DNA of 64,000 bases from JACJVV01 sp964581515 (GCA_964581515.1 CAZOOV010000009.1:1-64000); one strand, 5' to 3'. Shown: positions 1 through 9,088, counted from the first letter of the stretch. The notes: a model not told the origin generated them from the letters alone. Program-made: numbers and translations.

Positions 1-52
1 TATAAAATATATTACTATAAATATCTTTCGGAGGCCCAAATTATTGAATATA

Positions 53-80
53 ACACATATTAAACGAAGTTTAAATGTGT
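53..80. other. 28-bp dif-like inverted repeat
   Basis: The arms ACACATATTAA (53-63) and TTTAAATGTGT (70-80) match at 9 of 11 positions as an inverted repeat around a 6-bp centre (64-69). This is the 11+6+11 layout of Xer recombination sites, and it lies about 120 bp upstream of the Xer-type recombinase gene. A plain transcription terminator or operator would also fit. Confidence 0.4.
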
Positions 81-198
81 CCTGGCCCGGAAATATCCTT
101 GAAATAAGGGCTATTTATGTAAATCTGCTATTTATCAGTATGATATTTTCGGATTCTCTAGGCAAAGGTTTTTATTCTCGCTATTTTCAATTTCTCAT

Positions 199-999
199 AT
201 GGATTACATAGAAAAAGTCAAGGATGAGTGCAGATTGAGGGGATATTCAGCTCAGACAACTAAAGCTTATTGCTTCTGGATCTCAAAATATCTTAAATTT
301 GTAGAAAAGAGTTCGTTTAATATCAATAATGATAGTGTTAAGTATTATCTATTATCATTAAATAATTCAATAAACACAAGCAGATTAGCTTATGCTTCAA
401 CAAGCTTCTTCTTTGCAAAAGTGATGAAAAAGCCTTTTACGACAAAAGATGTTCCTGTAAGAAAGAAAGCCAAGTTATTGCCCAAGGTGTTATCTAAAGA
501 AGAGATTTTAGAGATGATCCATAATACGGAGAACATTAAGCATAAGCTTGTGATACAATTTCTTTATTCTTCAGGATTGAGGTTAAGTGAATTGATAAAC
601 TTAAAAAGAGAGGATATTGATGTCGGAAGGAAACTTATCAATGTAAAGCAGGGTAAGGGCAAGAAGGACAGGATAACTTTGCTTTCTGAAAATCTTAAGA
701 TAGATCTGCTGAAATATTATAGCAGTTATTCACTTGATTCTGAATATGTTTTCCAGGGAAGGAAAGGCAGATATTCTAAGAAATCAGTACAAAAGATATT
801 GGAAAAAGCTGGCAAGATGATTAACAGGAAAGTTACTCCGCATATGCTAAGGCATTCTTTTGCAACACATTTATTAGAACAAGGAACAGATATAAGATAT
901 ATCCAGAAATTGCTTGGCCATAGCGCTTTAGAGACAACTCAGATCTATACGCATGTTTCTAATAAAGAGCTTATCAACATAAGAAGTCCACTAGATTAA
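199..999 (+). CDS. xerA: tyrosine recombinase XerA
   Basis: Site-specific tyrosine recombinase of the archaeal XerA/XerCD type, expected to resolve chromosome dimers at a dif site. The 266 residues match the short archaeal family. An N-terminal SAM-like core-binding domain (about 1-85) is followed by the catalytic domain. Visible catalytic elements are the Arg in SSGLRLSE, a Lys in GKGKKDR, HMLRHSFATH (H-x-x-R), LLGHS and the nucleophile Tyr in IYTHVS. A TATA-like stretch at 168-177 sits about 26 nt before the ATG, which suggests a leaderless transcript. The stop is 4 nt from the convergent next gene. No flanking transposon ends were seen, so a housekeeping role is favoured over an integrase. 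Confidence 0.9.
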   Translation: MDYIEKVKDECRLRGYSAQTTKAYCFWISKYLKFVEKSSFNINNDSVKYYLLSLNNSINTSRLAYASTSFFFAKVMKKPFTTKDVPVRKKAKLLPKVLSKEEILEMIHNTENIKHKLVIQFLYSSGLRLSELINLKREDIDVGRKLINVKQGKGKKDRITLLSENLKIDLLKYYSSYSLDSEYVFQGRKGRYSKKSVQKILEKAGKMINRKVTPHMLRHSFATHLLEQGTDIRYIQKLLGHSALETTQIYTHVSNKELINIRSPLD

Positions 1000-1003
1000 T
1001 AAT

Positions 1004-1255
1004 TCAATGCCTTAGAAAAGCAGTCATGACCTTGTCGATCCTTTCTTTTTCAAAGCCGATCTTCTTCAGCTTCTCTTTCACCTGGCCGAACGTGTATCCT
1101 TCTGCAAGATACTCTTTTACATGCTTTAGAAGCGGATCGATTTTCTTTTGTTTTCTTCTTTCTTCACTCATCATATGATAGATTATCAGCAAAATAGCTA
1201 AGATCAGTTCTCCTTGGATGATTAGTAAATACAGCTCTACATTAGTCATAAACAT
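1004..1255 (-). CDS. small single-pass membrane protein
   Basis: An 83-residue protein of unknown function. A hydrophobic helix spans about residues 8-28, followed by a basic stretch (SEERRKQKK) that should stay cytoplasmic. The C-terminal 45 residues form an amphipathic pattern (EYLAEGYTFGQVKEKLKKIGF) like the short helical tail often fused to membrane segments in DPANN proteins. A TATA-like CTTTAAATAAG on the minus strand (1271-1281) is about 22-28 nt upstream, so the start could be this ATG or the third codon (1249). It is convergent with xerA. Confidence 0.6.
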   Translation of the reverse strand: MFMTNVELYLLIIQGELILAILLIIYHMMSEERRKQKKIDPLLKHVKEYLAEGYTFGQVKEKLKKIGFEKERIDKVMTAFLRH

Positions 1256-1423
1256 GTGTTTGCTGATAGCCTTATTTAAAGTTTATTTGCTATACTCAAG
1301 TGACATAATCGTAATATCTTCATGATACTACCATAATATATTTAAATAATTCAGATGTCTTGATTTCTATTAATTGTGCTTATATATTAAGAAATACATA
1401 ATATTAATTGTGAGGGAAAAAAC

Positions 1424-2716
1424 ATGGCAACAATACAAAAAATACATGCAAGAGAAGTTCTAGATTCTAGAGGAAATCCTACAGTGGAAGTTGATCTTAC
1501 TACAGAGGATGGAATGTTTCGAGCAATGGTTCCAAGCGGTGCTTCAACAGGAGTTCATGAAGCTCTTGAATTAAGAGATGGTGATAAAGCAAGATATCTC
1601 GGCAAAGGTGTCCTTAAAGCAGTTGAGAATGTCAATACTAAAATCTCAGAAGTAGTCAAGGGGATGGATCCATCAAAACAAGAAGAAGTAGATAAGGCAA
1701 TGATGGATGCAGATGGAACAGAGAATAAAAGCGAATTTGGAGCAAATGCAATACTTGCTGTCTCAATGGCAGCATGCAAGGCAGGAGCTGCTGCAAAAAA
1801 AGTTCCACTCTATAAACATATTGCAGACCTTGCTGGTGTTGATGAATTTGTATTGCCAGTTCCAAGCTTTAATGTAATAAACGGTGGAAGCCATGCAGGA
1901 AATAAGCTTGCTATGCAGGAATTCATGATACTTCCAGTAGGTGCAACCTCATTTAAGGAAGCTATGAGGATGGGTGCTGAATGCTATCATAATCTGAAAA
2001 AAGTCATCAAAGCTAAATATGGTCAAGACGCTGTAAACGTAGGAGACGAAGGAGGATTTGCTCCAAACATACAGGATAACAAAGAAGGTCTTGAACTTCT
2101 TAAGGAAGCTATTGAAAAAGCTGGTTACACTGGAAAAGTTAAAATTGGAATGGATGTTGCTGCATCTGAATTCTTTAAAGAAGGTAGTTATGATCTTAAT
2201 TTCAAAGGTGATACACCTGACATGAAGACTGGTGACGAAATGATTGAACTATACAAGCAATTTGTTGATGAATTTGGTCTTGTATCTATTGAAGATCCAT
2301 TCGATCAAGATGATTGGGCAACTTATCCTAAACTAACAGAAGCAGTAGGTGAAGGTTCACAGATTGTCGGCGATGATCTTCTTGTAACAAATCCTAAAAG
2401 GATTGCAAAAGCAATCGAGGAAAAATCATGCAATGCACTTTTGCTTAAGGTCAATCAGATCGGTTCTGTTACAGAATCTATTCAAGCTTGTAAAGATTCA
2501 CAAGATGCAGGATGGGGAGTCATGGTCAGTCATAGAAGCGGTGAGACTGAAGATAACTTCATTGCGGATCTTGTTGTTGGACTTAAGACCGGACAGATCA
2601 AGACTGGAGCTCCATGCAGATCAGAAAGACTTGCTAAATATAATCAATTGATGAGGATTGAGGAAGAGCTTGGAGATAATTGTAGATACGCAGGTGAATC
2701 ATTCAGAAAACCTTGA
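1424..2716 (+). CDS. eno: enolase
   Basis: Phosphopyruvate hydratase, converting 2-phosphoglycerate to phosphoenolpyruvate in glycolysis and gluconeogenesis. At 430 residues it is full length. Family motifs are intact: SGASTGVHEALELRD near the N-terminus, GDEGGFAPN, the metal ligand region SIEDPFDQDDW, the catalytic Lys in LLLKVNQIG and SHRSGETED. A GAGGG sequence 7 nt before the ATG can serve as a ribosome binding site, and TATA-like sequences lie at about 1381-1391. The stop codon falls inside the loop of a terminator hairpin. Confidence 0.97.
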   Translation: MATIQKIHAREVLDSRGNPTVEVDLTTEDGMFRAMVPSGASTGVHEALELRDGDKARYLGKGVLKAVENVNTKISEVVKGMDPSKQEEVDKAMMDADGTENKSEFGANAILAVSMAACKAGAAAKKVPLYKHIADLAGVDEFVLPVPSFNVINGGSHAGNKLAMQEFMILPVGATSFKEAMRMGAECYHNLKKVIKAKYGQDAVNVGDEGGFAPNIQDNKEGLELLKEAIEKAGYTGKVKIGMDVAASEFFKEGSYDLNFKGDTPDMKTGDEMIELYKQFVDEFGLVSIEDPFDQDDWATYPKLTEAVGEGSQIVGDDLLVTNPKRIAKAIEEKSCNALLLKVNQIGSVTESIQACKDSQDAGWGVMVSHRSGETEDNFIADLVVGLKTGQIKTGAPCRSERLAKYNQLMRIEEELGDNCRYAGESFRKP

Positions 2717-2748
2717 GAAGGGTTTTCTTGTTTTTTTTCTTATTTTTT
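2705..2748 (+). terminator. hairpin plus T-tract after enolase
   Basis: AGAAAACC (2705-2712) pairs perfectly with GGTTTTCT (2721-2728). The 8-nt loop carries the enolase TGA, and T-runs follow from 2731. This resembles a bacterial intrinsic terminator. In archaea the T-tract alone is usually enough. Confidence 0.6.
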
Positions 2749-2888
2749 CATTTCTTATTGTTTTTTATTATATTTATTTTATATTAATTTCTTAATTGAA
2801 TGTTACCTTATCTGTTAGTTTATTTGTTACTACTTTATCGTACTTATATATCGAAATGTTTATAAGCTTATGATGCATTATCGGGCAT

Positions 2889-4307
2889 ATGAAGCTAATT
2901 CCTGAAACAATAGATGAAAGGCTAACTCATTATTGGATAGATTATGAGGAGGATTGTAGGCCTGCTAATCCTAGTTTTGATCATGTAAGTAAACTTCCTC
3001 ATTTATTATGTAAGCCAGAAGGCAGTCATTTTAATTCTTCTATCTTTATAGGTGCTGATGATTTCTATGTTGGTTCATCATCGATTCTTGAAAGAAATGA
3101 ACTTGATGGGATTGGTGTTAATGATGAGAATAAAGAAGTATATGCAGTATTCTTTTATGATCCTAAAATTGGTTCAGTTGTTGTTGATCCAAGATCTAAC
3201 TTGGAAGTCAGAAGATCAATGAGGTCAAAGAAAAAAGATGCAAATATAAATGATATGAGTATGCCTATGACTGCTACATCCTCTCCTGTTATATTAGAAC
3301 ATGGGGACATTGTGAAAAGCGAGACTTTAGGACTTGAATTCACTTATGTAAATGAAGGTCATGTCTCTTTTTGGGAGAAAGGTCTTCTTGAACGTCTTAA
3401 ATCAAATAAATCTGGTTTTGAGATAACTTCATATGATAAAAAGAGAAAATTTCATTTTGAGGTAGGTATTCCAAAACCTAAAATGCCTGTTGTAGAAGTA
3501 ATAGAGGGTGAAGAAGAAGGTCAGACAGGATTAACTATAGAAAATTTATTAGGGAAACCTATTGCAAACATAAATATAATGTCATATGCACAGATAATGG
3601 ACAAAGGACATTGCGCTCTTGATTCTGGAGATAGAGAAGAAGCAATCTCTTATTTCTTGTCAGCTGCTATGAAAAGACCAAACAGACCTCAAGCATATTC
3701 TAAGATGGCATCTTTATTTAAGGCTTCAAATATGTTTACTTTTTACGTTGTATCTCTAGCAGCAGCAGCAGCAAATGCACCAGATAATGAGGAGTTGCAA
3801 CATGAACTTGTTGTGTCTGCTAAAAGAGTTCTTGGACTGAATCCTAGCAGATATCAAAATATTCTTTTTAAGACAAAATCACATTCAGAATATATGATTG
3901 TTGGAGGCGATAGTGATATCCAGCATGGTTCTTGGGGTGAAGAAGTTTTTGTTCCTGAAGGGAAAATAATAGGCGGTAGATCAAATAATACACGGATTGA
4001 GTCTGTTGCAAGTATTGATCCTGATGAAGTCGGCAGAGATCGCTTAAGTGATATATTCTCAGCGTTTACTCCTCAGCAAAGATTGAAATCTACAAGAGAA
4101 CTTTTGGAATCAAAATATCAGCTACAAGATATATTATATGAACATGGAAAAGATCTTGCTCTTGGCCTTGTTATTGCTGCTACATATCCTAATGATTTAC
4201 TTGATGAATTTAAAGCTCCTGGTATAAGCACTTCTAGAGTGAGATCAATTAGTCCTGTTGGTTCTGAACAAGTAGAAGATTTTATTGGCAGATATAGTTC
4301 TGAATGA
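2889..4307 (+). CDS. protein with FHA-like and TPR-like segments
   Basis: A 472-residue soluble protein of unknown function. Residues about 50-160 are beta-rich and contain elements resembling a forkhead-associated domain (GSVVVDPRSNLEVRRS, then LEHGDIVKSETLGLEFTYV). Residues about 232-295 look like a TPR hairpin (ALDSGDREEAISYFLSAAMKRPNRPQAYSKM, described here by position 240-270). The last 150 residues have no recognisable motif. The TATA box TTTATAAGCT (2859-2868) is about 26 nt before the ATG, which fits a leaderless start. If the FHA call is right, it would read phosphothreonine, relevant to kinases elsewhere in the window. It is convergent with the next gene. Confidence 0.5.
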   Translation: MKLIPETIDERLTHYWIDYEEDCRPANPSFDHVSKLPHLLCKPEGSHFNSSIFIGADDFYVGSSSILERNELDGIGVNDENKEVYAVFFYDPKIGSVVVDPRSNLEVRRSMRSKKKDANINDMSMPMTATSSPVILEHGDIVKSETLGLEFTYVNEGHVSFWEKGLLERLKSNKSGFEITSYDKKRKFHFEVGIPKPKMPVVEVIEGEEEGQTGLTIENLLGKPIANINIMSYAQIMDKGHCALDSGDREEAISYFLSAAMKRPNRPQAYSKMASLFKASNMFTFYVVSLAAAAANAPDNEELQHELVVSAKRVLGLNPSRYQNILFKTKSHSEYMIVGGDSDIQHGSWGEEVFVPEGKIIGGRSNNTRIESVASIDPDEVGRDRLSDIFSAFTPQQRLKSTRELLESKYQLQDILYEHGKDLALGLVIAATYPNDLLDEFKAPGISTSRVRSISPVGSEQVEDFIGRYSSE

Positions 4308-4357
4308 ATTAAATTAATAAAAAAACTTAATATTCTAATTTATTATAATCTTTTAAT

Positions 4358-6058
4358 TTAATATCCTTTTCTTGCAAATTCATTGAGTTTTTTATCATAT
4401 GTACGGTGGGATCCTGCCCATACGATTACTGGATGATCTTCTTTTATAGCATAGAATATTATTGTATTGTAAGGCCCTCTTAGTTTGAAGAATGAATCAA
4501 ACTTATTTTGGTACATCTGTTTTAAGTTTTGATAGGCAGTATCCCTATCAGTCTTTCTAAGAGGAGTTCCAATATGATGGTCATCACAGATCGCCCTGTA
4601 AAGGGAAGTCACTGCTTTGTCTACTTTGTCATCTTTCATAGTCAACCATGCATCTATTGTGACACGTGGTGCAAATGTTCTCTTTTCTTCATCCTCTTTG
4701 TATCTTGCGTTCTCTTCTTCAAGCTGAGCAATTCTTTTATCTTGTGTTGAGACTGTTTGTTTTGAGCGTCTTAACTCTTTTCTTGTTTGTTTTAGCGATT
4801 TCTCATAGGATGTTGCTCTTTCTTCAAAATATTGAGCTTTTTGTTTGTACTCTTCAAGAGAATGTTGTGTATCTTTTAGTTTCTGAGGCAATCCTTCATA
4901 TTCTTGTTCGACACTCTCTCTTATCTGCTCTACAAGATCCTTACTTTTTTTCTCATCTGCCTTATAGAGTTCTGTCAATTGTCTTCTTGATTCTTTTAAT
5001 TCTGACTTTGCTGTATTGTATTTTTTCCTTAATTGTGCTTTTGCTTTTGTAAGTTCTTCTTTTTGTGCTTCTGTCCTTTCAATATCTTGTTCAAGATGTT
5101 CTTGTGTGTCAAGTGCACTCTGGTATCTTATGATAATTCTTTTAGTTATAACGGTCTGTACATATAATTGTTGTATCAAGCTTTCTACTTGACTTGGTGG
5201 ATGAGGAGTCCCGAATATGATCCCTTCATTTAATATTTCATCAGGTTCCATATTTGAAGCGCAGGAATAGAGTGATTCCCATTTCCCAAATTGAGGTTTA
5301 TTGAAATATCCTATATGTGCAGTTAAGAATGAGAAATATAATCTTGCATCACATGCATTATCAGTAGTACTATCATCTTCACCAAAGAAATCTTTTGAAT
5401 AAAGAGGAAAATCTTCAGTTCTTGCTAAAAGAGTATATGGGAGATTTCTTCCAAGGTTGATGTGCGTTTGATTTCTTCTCATTAAATCCTGGAAAAGCCA
5501 TACTTGCTTATCTTGAATGAATTGATTTGTATTATTTGTTTCTGGATCTATCTCTGAAGGAGGACCTATTGATTCTTGCATCTTTTTTGGTAATGCAAAG
5601 AATAATTCTTCTCTTTCTGGGAAACAATTGCTTGTCTCGTTATTGTATATCAATGATGATATGTCTTCACATATTTTTTTTGCTTTTTTTCTTGAATTTC
5701 TTCCATTTAATGAGCTCCAATACCTTTTTTTATGTTTTGTACCTTTGTATTCACATATCTGATCAAATAGGACATCTAATAATGCATTTGGGCTTTTATA
5801 TGTAGCAAGCAATAAGTTGTTGAGTTCAGCATTAGTGAAAGCAGTATCTGATGTTAATTTATGTTCTTCTGGGACTGGTTTTCTTATGAATGCTATTGTG
5901 TCAAGTATCTGTTGTCTTTGATCTAGGCCTGTGTCTGGCGAGTAGAAATTAGGTAGTTCATCAGATAGAAATAAGTCTTCCATTTGTCTGCCTTGATTAC
6001 TTTGTCTGCTTTGGCTATTTTGCTTATTTTGTCTATTATTTCTTTTTTTCTTACTCAT
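4358..6058 (-). CDS. coiled-coil protein with RelE/ParE-like C-terminus
   Basis: A 566-residue protein of unknown function. The first 25 residues are Asn/Gln/Lys/Arg rich and disordered. Residues about 30-300 are mixed alpha with no known motif. Residues about 310-455 form a long heptad-rich coiled coil (LEQDIERTEAQKEELTKAKA and onward). The last 100 residues resemble the RelE/ParE toxin fold: a helical hairpin, then RGPYNTIIFYAI and VIVWAGSHRTYDKKL, matching the usual G-x-Y-R-x-x-Y plus HR-x-x-Y layout, but with Asn where the catalytic Arg often sits. No antitoxin gene is adjacent. The RelE-like call is inference. Confidence 0.55.
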   Translation of the reverse strand: MSKKKRNNRQNKQNSQSRQSNQGRQMEDLFLSDELPNFYSPDTGLDQRQQILDTIAFIRKPVPEEHKLTSDTAFTNAELNNLLLATYKSPNALLDVLFDQICEYKGTKHKKRYWSSLNGRNSRKKAKKICEDISSLIYNNETSNCFPEREELFFALPKKMQESIGPPSEIDPETNNTNQFIQDKQVWLFQDLMRRNQTHINLGRNLPYTLLARTEDFPLYSKDFFGEDDSTTDNACDARLYFSFLTAHIGYFNKPQFGKWESLYSCASNMEPDEILNEGIIFGTPHPPSQVESLIQQLYVQTVITKRIIIRYQSALDTQEHLEQDIERTEAQKEELTKAKAQLRKKYNTAKSELKESRRQLTELYKADEKKSKDLVEQIRESVEQEYEGLPQKLKDTQHSLEEYKQKAQYFEERATSYEKSLKQTRKELRRSKQTVSTQDKRIAQLEEENARYKEDEEKRTFAPRVTIDAWLTMKDDKVDKAVTSLYRAICDDHHIGTPLRKTDRDTAYQNLKQMYQNKFDSFFKLRGPYNTIIFYAIKEDHPVIVWAGSHRTYDKKLNEFARKGY

Positions 6059-6117
6059 TTTACCTTATAAGAGGTTATCCTAACTTGATTTATAAATATA
6101 ACTTCTTGAGAATCTTA

Positions 6118-6127
6118 ATATATATAA
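6118..6127 (+). promoter_or_regulatory. TATA box deciding the start of the Lys-rich membrane protein
   Basis: An AATATATATAAATG block lies 25-34 nt upstream of the ATG at 6152. The earlier in-frame ATG (6128) would overlap the TATA element, so 6152 is the likely leaderless start. Confidence 0.6.
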
Positions 6128-6151
6128 ATGAGTGATTCTGGTATATTTATC

Positions 6152-6883
6152 ATGGCTAAGACAAAGACAAAATCAACTGCAGGTGCTAAAGTAAAACCTA
6201 AAGTAAAACCTAAAGCAAAAGCGAAAGCAAAAGCATCTAAAGTAAAACCTTCTGGGAAAAAGACTAATGCAGTTACAAAGACAACTGTGAAGAAAAAAGC
6301 ATCAAAAAGTAAGACAGTAAGGAAGAAAATCCCAAAAAAAAGTACGAATACTACAATCCTTACAGAAAATTCTGATGTGATTCCTGAGGTAACAAAAACT
6401 ACAGAGACTATCACAGATGAACCACCTAAATTCATCGATATAGATGATAAGAATCTCAGAAATGGATTTGGTTATAAACTCAAAAGCAGGAATGATGTTG
6501 ATTTAGAGCTTCAGAAGATTAATGAGAAATTAAGGAAACAAAATTTTAATACAACTTATAGGCCGATTAAAAGAGAACAAAAAAGTATGAAGATACATGA
6601 TATCTTGGCTAAGACTATCATGTTCACTGTTGTTATCATATTGATTCTGCTTATTGTATTGACTGTTTATTATTTTATCTCAAACAACGATCCTTATGTT
6701 GAAGATGGTGTTTGTCAAATAAAGACTGCTACTTATGCAGCAGGAGAGAAGGCAACTGAATATTTTGAAGTGCCTGACGCTTCTTGTCATACTAGAGAAG
6801 ATTGCAAGCAAGTTTTATTAGATATGAGTTTTTCTTTAAAAGATATAGAGAAAATGCGCCTTAAATGTGTTGAAGCATCTTAA
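6152..6883 (+). CDS. Lys/Ala-rich single-pass membrane protein
   Basis: 243 residues of unknown function. The first 55 residues are very rich in Lys, Ala, Val and Pro (KVKPKVKPKAKAKAKASKVK), like histone H1 tails or bacterial HU tails, which suggests nucleic acid or acidic-surface binding on the cytoplasmic side. A transmembrane helix covers about residues 152-175 (TIMFTVVIILILLIVLTVYY). The roughly 65-residue exterior C-terminus has four Cys that could form two disulfides. The start was chosen at 6152 because of the TATA box at 6118-6127. Topology is inferred from the positive-inside rule. Confidence 0.6.
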   Translation: MAKTKTKSTAGAKVKPKVKPKAKAKAKASKVKPSGKKTNAVTKTTVKKKASKSKTVRKKIPKKSTNTTILTENSDVIPEVTKTTETITDEPPKFIDIDDKNLRNGFGYKLKSRNDVDLELQKINEKLRKQNFNTTYRPIKREQKSMKIHDILAKTIMFTVVIILILLIVLTVYYFISNNDPYVEDGVCQIKTATYAAGEKATEYFEVPDASCHTREDCKQVLLDMSFSLKDIEKMRLKCVEAS

Positions 6884-6971
6884 GGTTTTTTGTAATAGTT
6901 TTTTGTAATATTTTCTAAGAATTAATCATTAATTTTTATATTAATCCATTCATTATATCAATTTAAATTTA

Positions 6972-7427
6972 TCATATCAAATCAATATATTCATTTATAC
7001 GTTCTTGTATTTGTGTTAAATTATATTTTACTATTTTTTCATTGAAGATATTTTTGAGAGAGTCATTTTCATTTAACCTGTATTTGTCAGCGTTTGATTC
7101 AATTATCATGAGTTGTCTGAGCCTTCGTAGCTGTCTACATACATTAGGATAAGTTAGCCCTACAATTGGGAGTTTGTATTTCTTCCTTTGTTTTATTACC
7201 TTTTCCATAATCTCTTTTGTTGCTAATGGTTGTTTGCTGTAGACAATACTTGAGAATATATCCACTATTATATCTCTTGAGTCAGCAGGTTGAAGAAGTC
7301 CTAGTGATAAACATATTTTCTTAATTAGCTCACGTTTGTCAAGATTTTGTTTTGGTTTTTCGTATTTTCGAAGAGTGATCTCTGAGATAGGTGATTCTAT
7401 ATCCTCTTTTTTTTTTATTTGAGCCAT
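6972..7427 (-). CDS. predicted winged-helix DNA-binding protein
   Basis: About 151 residues. Residues about 40-130 have the spacing of a winged helix-turn-helix: LATKEIMEKVIKQRKK, then LTYPNVCRQLRRLRQLMIIES and a short wing-like YRLNEN. Arg-rich recognition-helix content supports DNA binding. A TATA-like CTTTTTAAATC on the minus strand near 7446-7456 is about 25 nt before the ATG at 7427, so the longer reading frame (to 7472) is probably not used. It is divergent from the small membrane gene at 7558, which it could control; that is inference. Confidence 0.55.
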   Translation of the reverse strand: MAQIKKKEDIESPISEITLRKYEKPKQNLDKRELIKKICLSLGLLQPADSRDIIVDIFSSIVYSKQPLATKEIMEKVIKQRKKYKLPIVGLTYPNVCRQLRRLRQLMIIESNADKYRLNENDSLKNIFNEKIVKYNLTQIQERINEYIDLI

Positions 7428-7557
7428 ACATCTAGCTAGATATAATTGATTTAAAAAGTTTATGTGCCTCATTTGGTGCTAGTGCTTTTAGTGTCCATAT
7501 AACCAAACAGTGTCGTTTTTAATAATATTTATAAATGTCCTCTCCTATATTTTTATT

Positions 7558-7758
7558 ATGCATAAATCAGCATATGTGGCAGGAGGATGTGTACTAGTGT
7601 GGATTATATTATTACAATTAGCTTTTACTGGTTTTTCTGTATCTGGAAGCGGTGTTCGTGAGCCAACTATGATGACACACATAAATACTGCACTTATTTT
7701 AGCTATGCTGTTATTTACTATGGGTATTCTTTATGTAAGATTGAAAAAAGAGGCATAA
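7558..7758 (+). CDS. small two-helix membrane protein
   Basis: 66 residues starting MHKSAYVAGG. Two hydrophobic helices (about 7-28 and 43-60) are separated by a short polar turn (SGSGVREPTMMTH), and a basic tail (RLKKEA) suggests a cytoplasmic C-terminus. TTTATAAATG at 7528-7537 is a clear TATA box about 26 nt before this ATG and overlaps the longer frame's start region, which fixes the start. Function unknown. Confidence 0.6.
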   Translation: MHKSAYVAGGCVLVWIILLQLAFTGFSVSGSGVREPTMMTHINTALILAMLLFTMGILYVRLKKEA

Positions 7759-7792
7759 TCTTTTTATACAATCGCGTTCTGGGGTAATTAAA

Positions 7793-9088
7793 ATGCAAGT
7801 AATATCAGATTTACATATACATTCAAGGTATTCTCAGGCATGTTCAAAAGATCTGTCATTAGCTACTCTTGAGAAATGGGCACGTATCAAAGGAATTAAT
7901 CTTCTTGGAACAAGTGATTTTACACATCCAGAATGGATTAAAGAATTGAAGAGAAATCTTGTTGAGAAGGATGGTATATATCAAACAACATCTGGTTTTA
8001 ATTTTGTACTTCAGTCAGAGATTAGCCTCATTTATTCTCAAGGCGGTAAGGGAAGACGTGTACATAATATCATCATGGCGCCTAATTTTGATGTTGTTGA
8101 TCAGATAACAGAATATCTTCTTAAACATGGCAGGATTGATTATGATGGGAGGCCCATATTTAAGATTCCTTGTCCTGAATTTGTTGAGAGCCTAAAACAG
8201 ATATCCACAGGAATAGAGGTGATTCCAGCACATATCTGGACTCCTTGGTTTAGCATGTTTGGAAGCAAGTCTGGTTTTAACTCTGTAAAAGATTGTTTTA
8301 AGGACCAGATAAAACATATTCATGCATATGAAACTGGGATAAGCAGTGATCCAGCAATGAACTGGCGTGTTAGTAAGCTTGATGGATTAACACCAATATC
8401 AAATTCTGATAGTCATTCTTTTTGGCCATGGAGGCTTGGAAGAGAAGCTAACGTTATGGAACTTAAGAAATTAACTTATGATAATCTGCTCAAATCAATA
8501 AAGACAAGAGAAGGATTCAAATATACAATTGAAGTTGATCCTAACTACGGAAAGTATCATATCGATGGACATAGAAAATGCAATTTCTGTTCATATCCTG
8601 ATCAAACTAAACAATTAAGGAATATTTGTCCAGTATGCAGAAAGCCAATGGTTCTTGGAGTTATGGGTAGGGTTGAGGAACTAGCAGATAGACCTGAAGG
8701 ATATGAACCAAAAGATGCAGTCCCTTTTAAGACATTACTTCCTTTATCAGATATACTTGCATACACTGTTGGAAAGGCTCAAGGTACAAAAACAGTATGG
8801 AAATTATATAATGAGATCGTTAATCCATCTATTGGTCTTTCAGAGTATGATGTTTTATTATATATGCCAGAACAAGAAGTTAAAAAGAGGTTGACACCTA
8901 TCTGTGGCGAAGAGTCTGCAAATAAGATTGCTGATATACTTACAAAAAATAGATATGGTCAAATTAAAGTGGAACCTGGTTTTGATGGGGAGTATGGAAT
9001 ACCTGATATTGATGAGAAGAATTATGGCAAACCCAGGGCTCAACCGAAGATAAAAAATCTTCAAACTGGTCTTGATAATTTTGGATGA
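7793..9088 (+). CDS. endQ: endonuclease Q (PHP-domain DNA repair nuclease)
   Basis: 431 residues matching the EndoQ family, which cuts DNA 5' of deaminated bases (uracil, hypoxanthine, xanthine) and abasic sites. The PHP-type metal centre is visible: DLHIHSRYS at the N-terminus, QSEISLIY, VIPAHIWTPWFSMFG and NSDSHSFWPWRLGREAN. A zinc finger follows (CNFC about residue 264, CPVC about residue 283), and the C-terminal region has the helical pattern expected for the DNA-binding part. A GGGGT sequence lies 9 nt before the ATG and a TATA-like CTTTTTATA at about 7760-7768. Family assignment rests on motif order and length. Confidence 0.85.
   Translation: MQVISDLHIHSRYSQACSKDLSLATLEKWARIKGINLLGTSDFTHPEWIKELKRNLVEKDGIYQTTSGFNFVLQSEISLIYSQGGKGRRVHNIIMAPNFDVVDQITEYLLKHGRIDYDGRPIFKIPCPEFVESLKQISTGIEVIPAHIWTPWFSMFGSKSGFNSVKDCFKDQIKHIHAYETGISSDPAMNWRVSKLDGLTPISNSDSHSFWPWRLGREANVMELKKLTYDNLLKSIKTREGFKYTIEVDPNYGKYHIDGHRKCNFCSYPDQTKQLRNICPVCRKPMVLGVMGRVEELADRPEGYEPKDAVPFKTLLPLSDILAYTVGKAQGTKTVWKLYNEIVNPSIGLSEYDVLLYMPEQEVKKRLTPICGEESANKIADILTKNRYGQIKVEPGFDGEYGIPDIDEKNYGKPRAQPKIKNLQTGLDNFG

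Noticed and set aside
1..198. Possible tRNA or structured RNA before xerA
   Set aside because: GC-richer patches (GGAGGCCC, CCTGGCCCGG) do not fold into a cloverleaf or known RNA; only the inverted repeat stands out.
199..999. Integrase of a mobile element
   Set aside because: Short archaeal XerA architecture, no attachment-site duplication or phage/plasmid genes nearby.
1555..1865. Antisense open frames within enolase
   Set aside because: They are shadows of a highly conserved gene, with no promoter and no protein-like composition.
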